A stretch of 64,000 nucleotides of DNA, taken from the NCBI GenBank assembly GCA_964485395.1, contig CAZAJF010000022.1, forward strand, positions 1 to 64,000, read 5' to 3'. The position numbers and the translations under genes are program-made. Under the pieces are notes generated by a model. The model made no database searches and was not told the DNA's origin. It saw nothing but the letters and a program-made list of their open reading frames with translations. Shown here piece after piece: positions 33,973 through 42,208 of the stretch. The first letter of the stretch is position 1, and the number at the start of each line of letters is the position of its first letter. This DNA is from JANNSO01 sp964485395 (lineage in GTDB: Bacteria > Spirochaetota > Spirochaetia > Treponematales > UBA12059).

Positions 33973-35793
33973 ATGCACGACATCACCCGGATACGCAATT
34001 TCTGCATCATTGCCCACATCGACCACGGCAAGTCGACTCTGGCCGACCGCTTCATCGAGAAGGCTCGCCTCATCGACGAACGCAAGATGCAGAACCAGAT
34101 TCTCGACAACATGGACATAGAGCGCGAACGCGGCATAACCATAAAAAGCCAGGCCGTGGCCCTCAACTACACCGCGCGGGACGGTAACGAATATATTCTT
34201 AACCTCGTGGACACGCCCGGCCACGTGGACTTTTCCTACGAAGTATCGCGCGCCATCAGTTCCTGCGAGGGGGCGATCCTGGTGGTGGACGCCTCCCAGG
34301 GCGTCGAGGCCCAGACCCTCTCCAACATGTACATGGCCCTCGAGCACGACCTGGAGATACTTCCCGTAATCAACAAGATAGACATGCCCGCCGCCAACAT
34401 CGAGGACGCCCGCCACCAGATCAGCCACGACCTGGGCCTGGACGGCGACACCGCGCTCTGCGTATCGGGCAAGATGGGCATCGGCATCGAGGAATTGTTC
34501 GAGGCCATCGTGGAACGCGTTCCCGCGCCCAAGTGCAACCCCGACGGATACCTTCGCGCGCTTACCTTCGACAGCCACTACGACCCGTACCGCGGCGTCG
34601 TGGTGCACATGCGCCTTTTCGACGGCAACATAAAGCCTGGAATGAAAATCCGCTTCATGTACAACGATTCCGAGTACGAAGTGGAGGAGACCGGCTATTT
34701 CAAGCTGGGCCTCGTAAAGACGCCCGAGCTGTCCGCTGGCGAAGTCGGCTACATCATCGCGGGCATCAAGACGGTCTCCGACGTACGCGTCGGCGATACC
34801 GTCACGCGCGCGGACAATCCCGCTCCCGAGCCGCTGCCAGGTTTCCGCGAGGTCAAGCCGGTGGTCTACAGCTCCATCTATCCCATGGATACCGCCGATT
34901 ACGCCGAGCTCAAGGTGGCCATGGAAAAGCTCAAGCTGAACGACGCCTCGCTCATCTACGACAAGGACAGCTCGGCAGCGCTGGGCTTCGGGTTCCGCTG
35001 CGGGTTTTTAGGGATGCTCCACCTTGAGGTGGTGCAGGAGCGCCTGGAGCGCGAATACGACCAGGCCATCATCATGACCGCTCCCAGCGTCAGCTACCAT
35101 ATCACGCTTAACAAAGGCCAGACCGTGGTGGTGGACAATCCCGCCGATTATCCCGATCCTTCCTTCATCGAGCACGTGGAAGAGCCGTACATCAAGGCGC
35201 AGATCATTACGCCGGTGGCGTACATCGGCAACTTGATTACGCTCTGCGTCAACAAGCGCGGCAGCCAGACGGGCTTTACGCACCTGGACGAAAAGCGCGT
35301 TGAGTTGGTATTCGAGATGCCTCTTGCCGAGGTACTTTTCGATTTTTACGACAAGCTCAAGAGCACGAGCAGGGGCTACGCCAGCTTCGATTACGAGATT
35401 ATCGCCTATAAGCCCACCGACTTGGCCAAGCTCGATATATTGATCAACAGCAAGCCCGTTGACGCGCTTGCTCAGCTGGTGTACAAGCCCAACGCGATGG
35501 AACGCGGCCGCAAGGTATGTTCCAGGCTTGAAGGCTCCATGACCAGGCAGCAGTTCAAGATAGCCATCCAGGCGGCCATAGGCGGCACCATCGTGGCGCG
35601 CGAAACCGTCAACGCCCTGCGCAAGGACGTTCTGGCCAAGTGCTACGGCGGCGATATTTCCCGAAAGAAAAAGCTGCTCGAGAAGCAAAAAGAAGGCAAG
35701 AAGCGCATGAAGATGGTAGGCGACGTTGAGCTTACCCAGGAATCCTTCATGGCTGTGCTGCGCGAGAACGAAGACGAGGGCGACCGGCGCTGA
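33973..35793 (+). CDS. lepA: Elongation factor 4 (LepA)
   Basis: 606 residues, close to the standard 600. G1 is IAHIDHGKSTLADRF; the switch I region is IERERGITIKSQ; G3 is DTPGHVDF; G4 is NKIDMP. The C-terminal LepA-specific block ends KKRMKMVGDVELTQESFMAV. It is a membrane- and ribosome-associated GTPase that supports translation under stress. ATG 33973 has a weak GGAG 20 bases upstream. Its stop lies 30 bases before the converging maf stop. The gene shows strong codon bias, and frames on the other strand are shadows. Confidence 0.98.
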   Translation: MHDITRIRNFCIIAHIDHGKSTLADRFIEKARLIDERKMQNQILDNMDIERERGITIKSQAVALNYTARDGNEYILNLVDTPGHVDFSYEVSRAISSCEGAILVVDASQGVEAQTLSNMYMALEHDLEILPVINKIDMPAANIEDARHQISHDLGLDGDTALCVSGKMGIGIEELFEAIVERVPAPKCNPDGYLRALTFDSHYDPYRGVVVHMRLFDGNIKPGMKIRFMYNDSEYEVEETGYFKLGLVKTPELSAGEVGYIIAGIKTVSDVRVGDTVTRADNPAPEPLPGFREVKPVVYSSIYPMDTADYAELKVAMEKLKLNDASLIYDKDSSAALGFGFRCGFLGMLHLEVVQERLEREYDQAIIMTAPSVSYHITLNKGQTVVVDNPADYPDPSFIEHVEEPYIKAQIITPVAYIGNLITLCVNKRGSQTGFTHLDEKRVELVFEMPLAEVLFDFYDKLKSTSRGYASFDYEIIAYKPTDLAKLDILINSKPVDALAQLVYKPNAMERGRKVCSRLEGSMTRQQFKIAIQAAIGGTIVARETVNALRKDVLAKCYGGDISRKKKLLEKQKEGKKRMKMVGDVELTQESFMAVLRENEDEGDRR

Positions 35794-35822
35794 GGCGGAA
35801 AATTTAACTCTAAATCTCGGGC

Positions 35823-37544
35823 TTATCGCCGCTGCTGCCGTTCTTCCAGGATTTCAAGCGCCGTTTGGATCCTGTGCTGCCAATACGCAGCTTCGGCAGC
35901 CACGCGGTTTAGCGCGTCCTGTTCCAGGCACAGGACGCGCTCCGAATCGGGGAAATGCGCATACAGGTATTCCAGGCGCGCAAGCTGCGCCTTAAGGCTT
36001 TCCTTGTCCGCGCCGTTTTTCAAGTCTTGCCGCAGCCGCTCCACGCTACCGCGTTCCGTACTCAGAAAATCCTTCGCGTTCCGAACATAGCCGGTACCGG
36101 CATCGCTTGCGCCTTCCGTAAAATCCGATGCTTCATCGGCGATTCCATTTTCATCAGACCCGGATTTTTTCACGGCCAGCATCGCCGCCTCGAAGGAAAT
36201 TGCCTCCAGGGGCAGGCTGAAGCCTTTTCCCTGGCGCAGGTCAAACACGCGGAGCCCGGGCTTTTCGCGGCTTAATGTTATAATTTCATTGCGCGCAAGG
36301 CCCGCGTACATGGCGAGGGCCGGATCGCACAGGGCTGTGTTCCCCGAATCCGGCTCGAGCTTGCAGACGCCTTCGCGGTGGGAAACCGCCCAGCGGACGC
36401 CGCTGTTGTACAGCCTGTTCTGCTTTCTGTATTCCGCGATGGCGGCCGGGCTTCCCGAGCAATGCGTCTTTCCGGGGAAGAACGAGAAATCAAGGCCGGT
36501 AACGTAAATATCACTTCCTGCGAGCCTTCCCGCCAGGTGCAGGGCCAATACCCCCACGGAGCCCAGCGGCGGAACCGGCAGCACGGGAATGCCCGTTTCC
36601 GCGAGGCGTCCCAACACGGAGGCTTCGGACGCCGCGGAATCGTCCTGCGTACCGGAGTCATCGATGGGGAAGCCCGTAAGCCATTGGCTGGATACCAGGA
36701 CCTTCTTTCCCGCGACGCAGCGGAAGCTGGATGGATGGGCGGCGATATCCGCAAAAAGCAGGGTTTTTTTACGGTTGAGCGGCAGAAAATCGGGAATGTT
36801 GTGTATTTGCCCCTCAAGGCATACGACTGAATCCGGAATGATTCCCGCCTGCGCAAGCGCGCCGCAGGCTGTATCGCAGGCCATGATATGGCAGCGGCCG
36901 GCCATAAGCCGCAGAAACGGGAAGGCGTCGTCCAGGGACGGGCCGGCTCCGCACACGACGATAGGCTTGCGTACCAGCGCGGGAAAAACTGTCACGTCAT
37001 TCCATGGAAGGCCCGCGACGTTTCCGATGAGGTTTTTTACCCACAGCCTGCCCATGCGCACGAGCGTCAAGCGGTTGCGGTAATGCGTGGCAATATCATC
37101 GCGGAGCAATCGCTCCGTCTCGGCGTAAAGCTCCTGGTCCAGGGTCCAGCCTTGGGACAATTGCACCGTTACCACGCGGCGGAATCTTCCGAGCGCGCGC
37201 GCATAGCGGACGACCTGGGCGGGGGAATCGGTACGGATCATCTTGAGGGCGGGAAATCGCGCGCGAAGCTCTGCGCTGCTGGAAATGGCGACGGCCATGA
37301 GCTCTTCGGAGCTTTCCACGCACAGTACGCGGCTGGAGGCCGGGAGGGCTTCCGACAGTTCCGCTATGCCGAAGCACAGGCACGGGGATGGAATTAAATA
37401 TAAGGTCTGTTCCTGCATGACGCAGGTTTGCGCGGCCGCCTGGGGATTCCGCGCGGGGTCGTAGCGGGAGTAGAGCCATCGCTCCCGCCAATAAAGCGAA
37501 AAACCCCTGCCTGTATCGACAAGCAGGGGTTTCGGTTCAGTCAT
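35823..37544 (-). CDS. Motility accessory factor family protein (Maf, DUF115)
   Basis: 573 residues. The DUF115/MptE-like domain spans about 180-390: PIVVCGAGPSLDDAFPFLRL, then MACDTACGALAQAGIIPDSV and VTGLDFSFFPGKTHC. In Campylobacter, Clostridium and Aeromonas, Maf proteins transfer nonulosonic acids (pseudaminic or legionaminic) to flagellins. The window also encodes a likely sugar pathway at 17523-24146. The C-terminus has helical, charge-rich stretches. ATG 37544 lies six bases behind the stop of the PpiD-like gene; the first codons form a terminator-like hairpin (37496-37532). Target is probably FlaB; this is an inference. Confidence 0.85.
   Translation of the reverse strand: MTEPKPLLVDTGRGFSLYWRERWLYSRYDPARNPQAAAQTCVMQEQTLYLIPSPCLCFGIAELSEALPASSRVLCVESSEELMAVAISSSAELRARFPALKMIRTDSPAQVVRYARALGRFRRVVTVQLSQGWTLDQELYAETERLLRDDIATHYRNRLTLVRMGRLWVKNLIGNVAGLPWNDVTVFPALVRKPIVVCGAGPSLDDAFPFLRLMAGRCHIMACDTACGALAQAGIIPDSVVCLEGQIHNIPDFLPLNRKKTLLFADIAAHPSSFRCVAGKKVLVSSQWLTGFPIDDSGTQDDSAASEASVLGRLAETGIPVLPVPPLGSVGVLALHLAGRLAGSDIYVTGLDFSFFPGKTHCSGSPAAIAEYRKQNRLYNSGVRWAVSHREGVCKLEPDSGNTALCDPALAMYAGLARNEIITLSREKPGLRVFDLRQGKGFSLPLEAISFEAAMLAVKKSGSDENGIADEASDFTEGASDAGTGYVRNAKDFLSTERGSVERLRQDLKNGADKESLKAQLARLEYLYAHFPDSERVLCLEQDALNRVAAEAAYWQHRIQTALEILEERQQRR
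37496..37532 (-). terminator. Intrinsic-terminator-like hairpin within the first codons of maf
   Basis: Arms 37501-37510 and 37523-37532 pair perfectly over 10 bp (aaacccctgc with gcaggggttt). On the minus strand the stem is followed by TTTTT reading into 37496. It covers codons about 5-16 of maf and follows the PpiD-like gene by 20 bases. It may end most messages from upstream or attenuate maf. Confidence 0.65.
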
Positions 37545-37550
37545 ACGTGC

Positions 37551-39092
37551 TTACTGGGCGGGAGAGAATACTTTAAAGAAGGTGGTCATGAAATCGTCCT
37601 TTAAACGGGGGTTTTTCATGACCGTCTTGGAAATTTCGGTTTTCAGGGATTCCTGAAGCACCGCCGGATAATAGGATTCGATAAGGGAAAGCTTGCTTTC
37701 GTCAGCGGTGGATACTTCCGAGACGCGCACGACGATAATATTTTCGCCAAGCACGATGGGTTTGGATACTTGCCCTGCCTGAAGCGAGAATACTGTCTGC
37801 AGGAAACTCTCGTTGGTGGTGCCGGCGGCAAGCTCGGGCGCATTCTGCGTGTCCATCGAGCCTAACAGCGAGAAATATCCCAAGTTGAAGGCATTGCCGT
37901 AGTTCAGCGGGAAGGATTCCAGTTTTTTTACGACGAGGCTCTGCGCGGTCGCCGTTTTTTCAAAATCGGCGGATGCGGCGTCGGCGAAGGTTTTGGCTTT
38001 CAAGGATACCCAGTCTTCTATGGTTCCTTTTTCATATCGATTCATGTAATCGGTAATGGTAGTCAGGTACGTGGGGTCCAGAAGGGCGGCGTCGGCCACC
38101 GCTTCGTCTACGCGGAAAAAGATCCACGAGCCGGTGACGGTTTTGTATACCGGTGAGTATTCACCCTTGGGGATGCCCAGGAGCCCGTCGATATTCTCGG
38201 GTTTCTCGAAGTCGCCTTTGAGTTCCCAAACGTATTTCCAGCCCATGTCGCCGCCGGTCGCGGCATACGCGTCCTTGGAGCTTTCTTTGGCGGCCGCGTC
38301 AAAGGCGAGAGTTCCTGCCACGACTTTGTTCCTGAGCTCGGTGGCGTCTTTTTCCGTCGTGGTAACGGTGATGCGGGCCAGTTTGATTCGGCGGAAGGAG
38401 GCTGCGTTTTTAGCCGCGAAGGCGAGGCGCTCGGCGTCCGGGTAGGAACTGAGCGGGAATGCGACGTATTGGATGGAGCGCTCTGCGGACGCTATCGCCT
38501 TGATGAAGGCTTTCTCGGCGCTGCTGGGTACCGATTTGGTGGCGCTGCTCAAGAATTCGTTTTTCAGGGTGGTTTCTTCGATGGTTTTGCGTATGGTCAT
38601 CTTGGCCGCGTTGGTGGTCTCGCGGAACTTGCGGCGGGAGAATTCGCCGTCGGCGACGAAATTGGGGTCTTTCGTCATCGCCACATCAAGGAATTTACTG
38701 GTTACGCTGATGCCGTTTTCGTTGGCGAACGAAAGGAAGGCAGTATGCTTGACGGTTTCCTCGAAGGCCTGGCGCCAAACCTGATAGGCGAAAAATTGGT
38801 CGCCCGAGTCTTTGTATCCTTGGCTCTCGTAATAATTCTTGATGCTCTGCACCTGCTGGGCAAAATAGCCGCCCTCGGTAAAAGTTATCGGCTTGCCGTC
38901 CCAGGTTCCGAACGTAAGGACTTGTCCGTTTTGGCCGGAGCCCGAGCCTGTCATGGAAGGAACAAAAACGAACGTTACAACAACGATTACCAAAATGATT
39001 ATACTGCCGTAGGTCACAAATTTGCCATGACGTCTGGGTGCGGCGGGTTTATCCGATTGTGTCGTCTTCGGTTTCTCTACATTGGATGCCAT
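37551..39092 (-). CDS. Membrane-anchored SurA/PpiD-like periplasmic chaperone
   Basis: 513 residues. A short cytoplasmic tail (KPAAPRRHGKFVTYG) leads to one membrane helix near residues 26-45 (SIIILVIVVVTFVFVP). The periplasmic part contains SurA-N-type helices (FFAYQVWRQAFEETVKHTAF, GEFSRRKFRETTNAAKM), a region of about 110 residues placed like a parvulin PPIase domain (FRRIKLARITVTTTEKDATE ... GDMGWKYVWELKGDF), and more helices. It looks like PpiD, helping exported proteins fold. ATG 39092 is chosen over the open frame to 39164 because AGGAAGG precedes it. The next gene, maf, starts six bases behind the stop. Confidence 0.85.
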   Translation of the reverse strand: MASNVEKPKTTQSDKPAAPRRHGKFVTYGSIIILVIVVVTFVFVPSMTGSGSGQNGQVLTFGTWDGKPITFTEGGYFAQQVQSIKNYYESQGYKDSGDQFFAYQVWRQAFEETVKHTAFLSFANENGISVTSKFLDVAMTKDPNFVADGEFSRRKFRETTNAAKMTIRKTIEETTLKNEFLSSATKSVPSSAEKAFIKAIASAERSIQYVAFPLSSYPDAERLAFAAKNAASFRRIKLARITVTTTEKDATELRNKVVAGTLAFDAAAKESSKDAYAATGGDMGWKYVWELKGDFEKPENIDGLLGIPKGEYSPVYKTVTGSWIFFRVDEAVADAALLDPTYLTTITDYMNRYEKGTIEDWVSLKAKTFADAASADFEKTATAQSLVVKKLESFPLNYGNAFNLGYFSLLGSMDTQNAPELAAGTTNESFLQTVFSLQAGQVSKPIVLGENIIVVRVSEVSTADESKLSLIESYYPAVLQESLKTEISKTVMKNPRLKDDFMTTFFKVFSPAQ

Positions 39093-39225
39093 AGGAGCCT
39101 TCCTGGGATGATGATATGATAAGTCGCGGTTCGCGGTGCCTGTACGCAGCCTGCCGTCCCGCACTCTGAAAGGGACAAACTAGCCCGGATCAGAACAAAG
39201 CGGTCAAAAGATAGCATGCGAGGTG

Positions 39226-39990
39226 TCATGTGTCAATGAAGCGTGCCTCGAGTTCCTGTTTTAATTCTCCGGTCAACGGTTTCCATACGCCGTCAAGGGC
39301 CACTTCGGCCGGCGCATAATGGGCTTTATAATCCATGGTAGGAGAACGGGGAACCCAAAACCCGAGATAATAATAGTCTTTTTTAAGGCTGAGGCAGAAT
39401 TCTATTTCTTTAAGAACGGAAAAAACTCCGAGACTGCGTTTGGCCTGTAACGGCTCCCATGCGAAGTAGACGCTGGATATGCCATTGGGCAGGATATCGA
39501 GATACCCGTTTGCCACGAGTTTGGAATCTTCGCCCGATTCCAGGAAATACGAGCTTATGGCACTTGAGGGGAGCCCCGAGTTGATCAGGAAGGCGTAATA
39601 GGAATTCAGATTGTCTTCTCCGGTATTTTTCTGGCCGTGCTGGCTTTCCACGTAGCGGTTGTACAGCTCGAAGCAATTGCGGTAGAGCTTTAACTCGTCA
39701 ACCTGGATGTAGATATCCTGGTTTTTTTTCATGATTCGCCGTTGCGTCGGGCTCGGCGCGAAATCGGACGCTTTGATGCGTATCGGTATGCATTGGGAAC
39801 AGGATTCGCACCGGGTATGGTAAAAAATTCTTCCGCTGCGCCTGTATCCCAGAGCAAGCAGCTCTTCGTACAGGGCGGGATCGAGACTCCGGCTTTCGAA
39901 GGATTCCACCAGCCAGTCTTTAGCGTGCGGCAGATAGGAACAGGAACCGAAACAGCTCCGAGTCGTGGGGGGCAGCGTGGTATCGTTCAG
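39226..39990 (-). CDS. bpt: Aspartate/glutamate leucyltransferase (N-end rule transferase Bpt/Ate)
   Basis: About 254 residues if all the conserved N-terminus is used. It transfers Leu or Arg from tRNA to N-terminal acidic residues and so marks proteins for ClpAP. Recognisable are YRRSGRIFYHTRCESCSQCI (CxxC), FYLGFWVPRSPTMDYKAHYA-like text near the end and, upstream, SCSYLP. The SCSYLP motif lies before the first normal start (GTG 39909); upstream of it only CTG 39990, ATT 39993, ACG 39978 and CTG 39975 are available before an in-frame TGA (39996-39994). The coordinate given uses CTG 39990. The gene overlaps the end of the 65-residue gene at 39987. If a strictly conventional start is demanded, use 39909. 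Confidence 0.85.
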   Translation of the reverse strand: MNDTTLPPTTRSCFGSCSYLPHAKDWLVESFESRSLDPALYEELLALGYRRSGRIFYHTRCESCSQCIPIRIKASDFAPSPTQRRIMKKNQDIYIQVDELKLYRNCFELYNRYVESQHGQKNTGEDNLNSYYAFLINSGLPSSAISSYFLESGEDSKLVANGYLDILPNGISSVYFAWEPLQAKRSLGVFSVLKEIEFCLSLKKDYYYLGFWVPRSPTMDYKAHYAPAEVALDGVWKPLTGELKQELEARFIDT

Positions 39991-40184
39991 AATTCAAGGT
40001 CCCTTCCGAAATTGCCCAGATAGTCGGGATCCTGCGAATTGAGGTATTCAAGGGCGTTTCCGGCGGCTTCCTGCACGTGCTCATACCAAATCGTATAGAG
40101 CTCGTTGTTAATGGCGTTTGGAAACGGGGCTCCTTCCAGGTCGCTGATCAACTGTCGCAGCAATGCCAAGCCTTTTTCTTCCAT
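39987..40184 (-). CDS. Small acidic protein of unknown function, upstream of bpt
   Basis: 65 residues, MEEKGLALLRQLISDLEGAP and then NELYTIWYEHVQEAAGNALE; helical and acidic, no motif recognised. ATG 40184 is preceded by AGAGGTG; the open frame reaches 40247, but the extra stretch is unlike a protein start and lacks a ribosome site. Its stop (TGA 39987-39989) overlaps the probable start region of bpt, which suggests coupled translation. It may be an adaptor-like or regulatory partner, but nothing proves that. Confidence 0.7.
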   Translation of the reverse strand: MEEKGLALLRQLISDLEGAPFPNAINNELYTIWYEHVQEAAGNALEYLNSQDPDYLGNFGRDLEF

Positions 40185-40358
40185 ATTTGCACCTCTGCCT
40201 TCAGCGTCAAGTGTATCAAAAAAAAATGGAAACGCAAGGTAAATCAAGCGGCTTGCGCTAAAAACGCCGAGCGGCTACTGTTAAGCCGCCATGGAAACGG
40301 TGGACAAACTATAGTTCATTCTTTTCCGTGCCATTCCAGATTCTACGGGAGCTTTCCT

Positions 40359-40889
40359 ATGAGTATTTCCACGAAACGGGGCGATGACGGAACGACCGGC
40401 CTGTGGTCCGGCGAGCGGGTCAGGAAGGACGACCTGCGGGTCGAGGCGTATGGCACCATCGACGAACTAAATTCCTTGTTGGGTGAATGCCTTCATTATG
40501 TAAAATTGACCGATTCGCTGGCGCTGCTGGAAAAAATCCAGCTGGATCTGATACGCGCCTGCGGCGAATTGGCCACCTTCGGGGACTCTCCTCGCGCGGG
40601 AATAGTGCCTGAGGACGCCGATGCCTTGACCAAGGCGGTGGCGCGCTACGAGGAAGACATCAAGCTGAGCGGTTTCGTGCTTCCCGGTTCCACGCTGTCC
40701 TCGGCGAAGTTGGACGTGGCCCGCACGGTGTGCAGGCGGGCAGAGCGGAGAATCGTTACGCTGGCGGACAAGGTTGCCGTGGGGGAGCCTTTGCGACAGT
40801 ACGTGAACCGGCTGTCCGATCTCCTGTTCATGCTGGCCAGGGCCGAGGAGAAAGCCGAAGGCAAGCTGCGTTACTCCCGGCCAAAATGA
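40359..40889 (+). CDS. PduO-type cob(I)alamin adenosyltransferase
   Basis: 176 residues. The ATP-binding N-terminus STKRGDDGTTGLWSGERVRK and EAYGTIDELNSLLGE are signature segments of PduO/MMAB enzymes, as is RQYVNRLSDLLFMLARAEEK near the end with Arg and Asp of the trimer interface. It makes adenosylcobalamin, which the class II reductase encoded at the left edge needs. ATG 40359 has GGGAG eleven bases upstream; the frame is open far upstream, but that part overlaps the opposite small gene and is not family-like. No cobalamin riboswitch was found before it. Confidence 0.95.
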   Translation: MSISTKRGDDGTTGLWSGERVRKDDLRVEAYGTIDELNSLLGECLHYVKLTDSLALLEKIQLDLIRACGELATFGDSPRAGIVPEDADALTKAVARYEEDIKLSGFVLPGSTLSSAKLDVARTVCRRAERRIVTLADKVAVGEPLRQYVNRLSDLLFMLARAEEKAEGKLRYSRPK

Positions 40890-40928
40890 TGAGCGGCTAA
40901 ATGACGAGCGGCCGACGGCCAGAACTCC

Positions 40929-42161
40929 TCAGTCGATGAGGTCGTCGTCGCCTTCGAGCACAAGCTTACCTGATTCCCAGCGTTTCTTGAAATAATCTAT
41001 GAAGTTGCGCGTGGCTTTGTCCACGTCGTCGCGCCGCACGGTACCCATGATGTCGTACTCTTCCAGGATTATCGTGCGCTTGCTCTGGGATACGTTCGAA
41101 AGCAGCTTGTCGCGCAGGGGTTGGCTTTTTCCCTTCAGGATGAGCGCCACTTCGCGCTCCCCGAGGTCGCGTATGCCTTTCTGTATGTCTTTGTTGGAAA
41201 CGCGGAGCAGGTCTTCCGCGGTAAACAGGCGCTCCCGAATGTCCTGCGACAGCTCCGGATTGTCTTCCCGGATGTCCGCGAGAATGTTTCCCTCAAGCTC
41301 TGTGCCCGCATGCCTGAGTATCCCCGCGAGCACCGAAGCGCCGTCGATGTTATTCATGGTTTCGGGTCGGCCCTGCTTCTCCAGCTTGTTTTTAAGCACT
41401 TCCTCCACTTTGAACAATACTTCGTTGTCCATGCGCTCCAGCTTGGCTATGCGTTTTACTACCTCGGTTCGCTGCGTCATAGGCAGTTCCCCGATGACCG
41501 ACGAGGCAAGCTTGGGCTCGATATAGGGAAGTATCAAAGCAAGCACCTGAGTGGATTCGTCTTTAAGGAGCGCAAGTACTTGTTTTGCGCTGAATTCATT
41601 AAGGAAGGTAAACGGCCGGTGGGAATCGGGAACGGCCTTTCGGAGCACTTCTTTTGCTTTTTCCTCGCCGAAGGCTGCCGTGAGCATCCGTTCCGCAGTA
41701 TCGGCGCCGCCGTTGAACGATTTTCCGTTTGTTTTTGCCAGCCAGCCGAACTCCAAAAGAATGGCATTGGCTTCCGCGGTATCGATATGGGTAATTTTGG
41801 CGATGGCACGGGAAATACTTTCGATTTCCTGGGGTTTGAGGTGTCTGATTACGTTTGCGGCCTCGTCCTGGCCTAAGAGCAGAAGAAATTTCGCTGCTTT
41901 CTCAATGCCGGGCAAACCGGTTTTTATAAAACTGTTGGACGCTTCCGCAGCCTTGATAAGGCCGGCTTTTCCCGGTTTTACCTTGTTTTGCTTGGCAAGA
42001 AGGTCTCCTGCGCTCCGCGTGTCCCGCTCGTGGGCCTGCGGTTCTTCCGGTGGCGGTTTGGTAACGCCCTTCTGAGCCGCCTTGCCCGGTTTTTCGCGGT
42101 TTTTGTCTGCATCCTGATTTGCCAGGCCATATGCCTTGCTCAATTTATCCTTGATGTTCAT
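40929..42161 (-). CDS. fliG: Flagellar motor switch protein FliG (FliG1-type paralogue)
   Basis: 410 residues, 70-80 more than usual FliG because of a charged, Pro/Lys-rich N-terminal extension (residues 1-82). FliG_N follows (LPGIEKAAKFLLLLGQDEAA, NVIRHLKPQEIESISRAIAK), then FliG_M (VLALILPYIEPKLASSVIGE; the EHPQR site reads DESTQ) and FliG_C (DIRERLFTAEDLLRVSNKDI, ALILKGKSQPLRDKLLSNV). The acidic pair of the torque helix, normally LDD, is replaced by VSN, so this looks like the specialised spirochaetal FliG1, which in Borrelia sits at one cell pole and is needed for only part of the motors. A canonical FliG2 should lie elsewhere. A promoter overlaps the start region (42170-42198). Confidence 0.9.
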   Translation of the reverse strand: MNIKDKLSKAYGLANQDADKNREKPGKAAQKGVTKPPPEEPQAHERDTRSAGDLLAKQNKVKPGKAGLIKAAEASNSFIKTGLPGIEKAAKFLLLLGQDEAANVIRHLKPQEIESISRAIAKITHIDTAEANAILLEFGWLAKTNGKSFNGGADTAERMLTAAFGEEKAKEVLRKAVPDSHRPFTFLNEFSAKQVLALLKDESTQVLALILPYIEPKLASSVIGELPMTQRTEVVKRIAKLERMDNEVLFKVEEVLKNKLEKQGRPETMNNIDGASVLAGILRHAGTELEGNILADIREDNPELSQDIRERLFTAEDLLRVSNKDIQKGIRDLGEREVALILKGKSQPLRDKLLSNVSQSKRTIILEEYDIMGTVRRDDVDKATRNFIDYFKKRWESGKLVLEGDDDLID

Positions 42162-42169
42162 ACCTGCGT

Positions 42170-42198
42170 ATAGTATACGCCAAGAGCCCAGCGGTCAA
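42170..42198 (-). promoter_or_regulatory. Promoter of fliG1, almost leaderless
   Basis: On the minus strand TTGACC (42198-42193), 17-base spacer, TACTAT (42175-42170). Initiation about seven bases downstream would be near 42163, two bases before the ATG at 42161. The palindrome gcgtatagtatacgc (42167-42181) overlaps the -10 box. Confidence 0.55.
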
Positions 42199-42208
42199 TC
42201 GAGAAAAC

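Noticed and set aside
35726..35995. Plus-strand frame behind lepA (89 codons)
   Set aside because: It lies in the end of lepA and opposite the end of maf, with no ribosome site or family.
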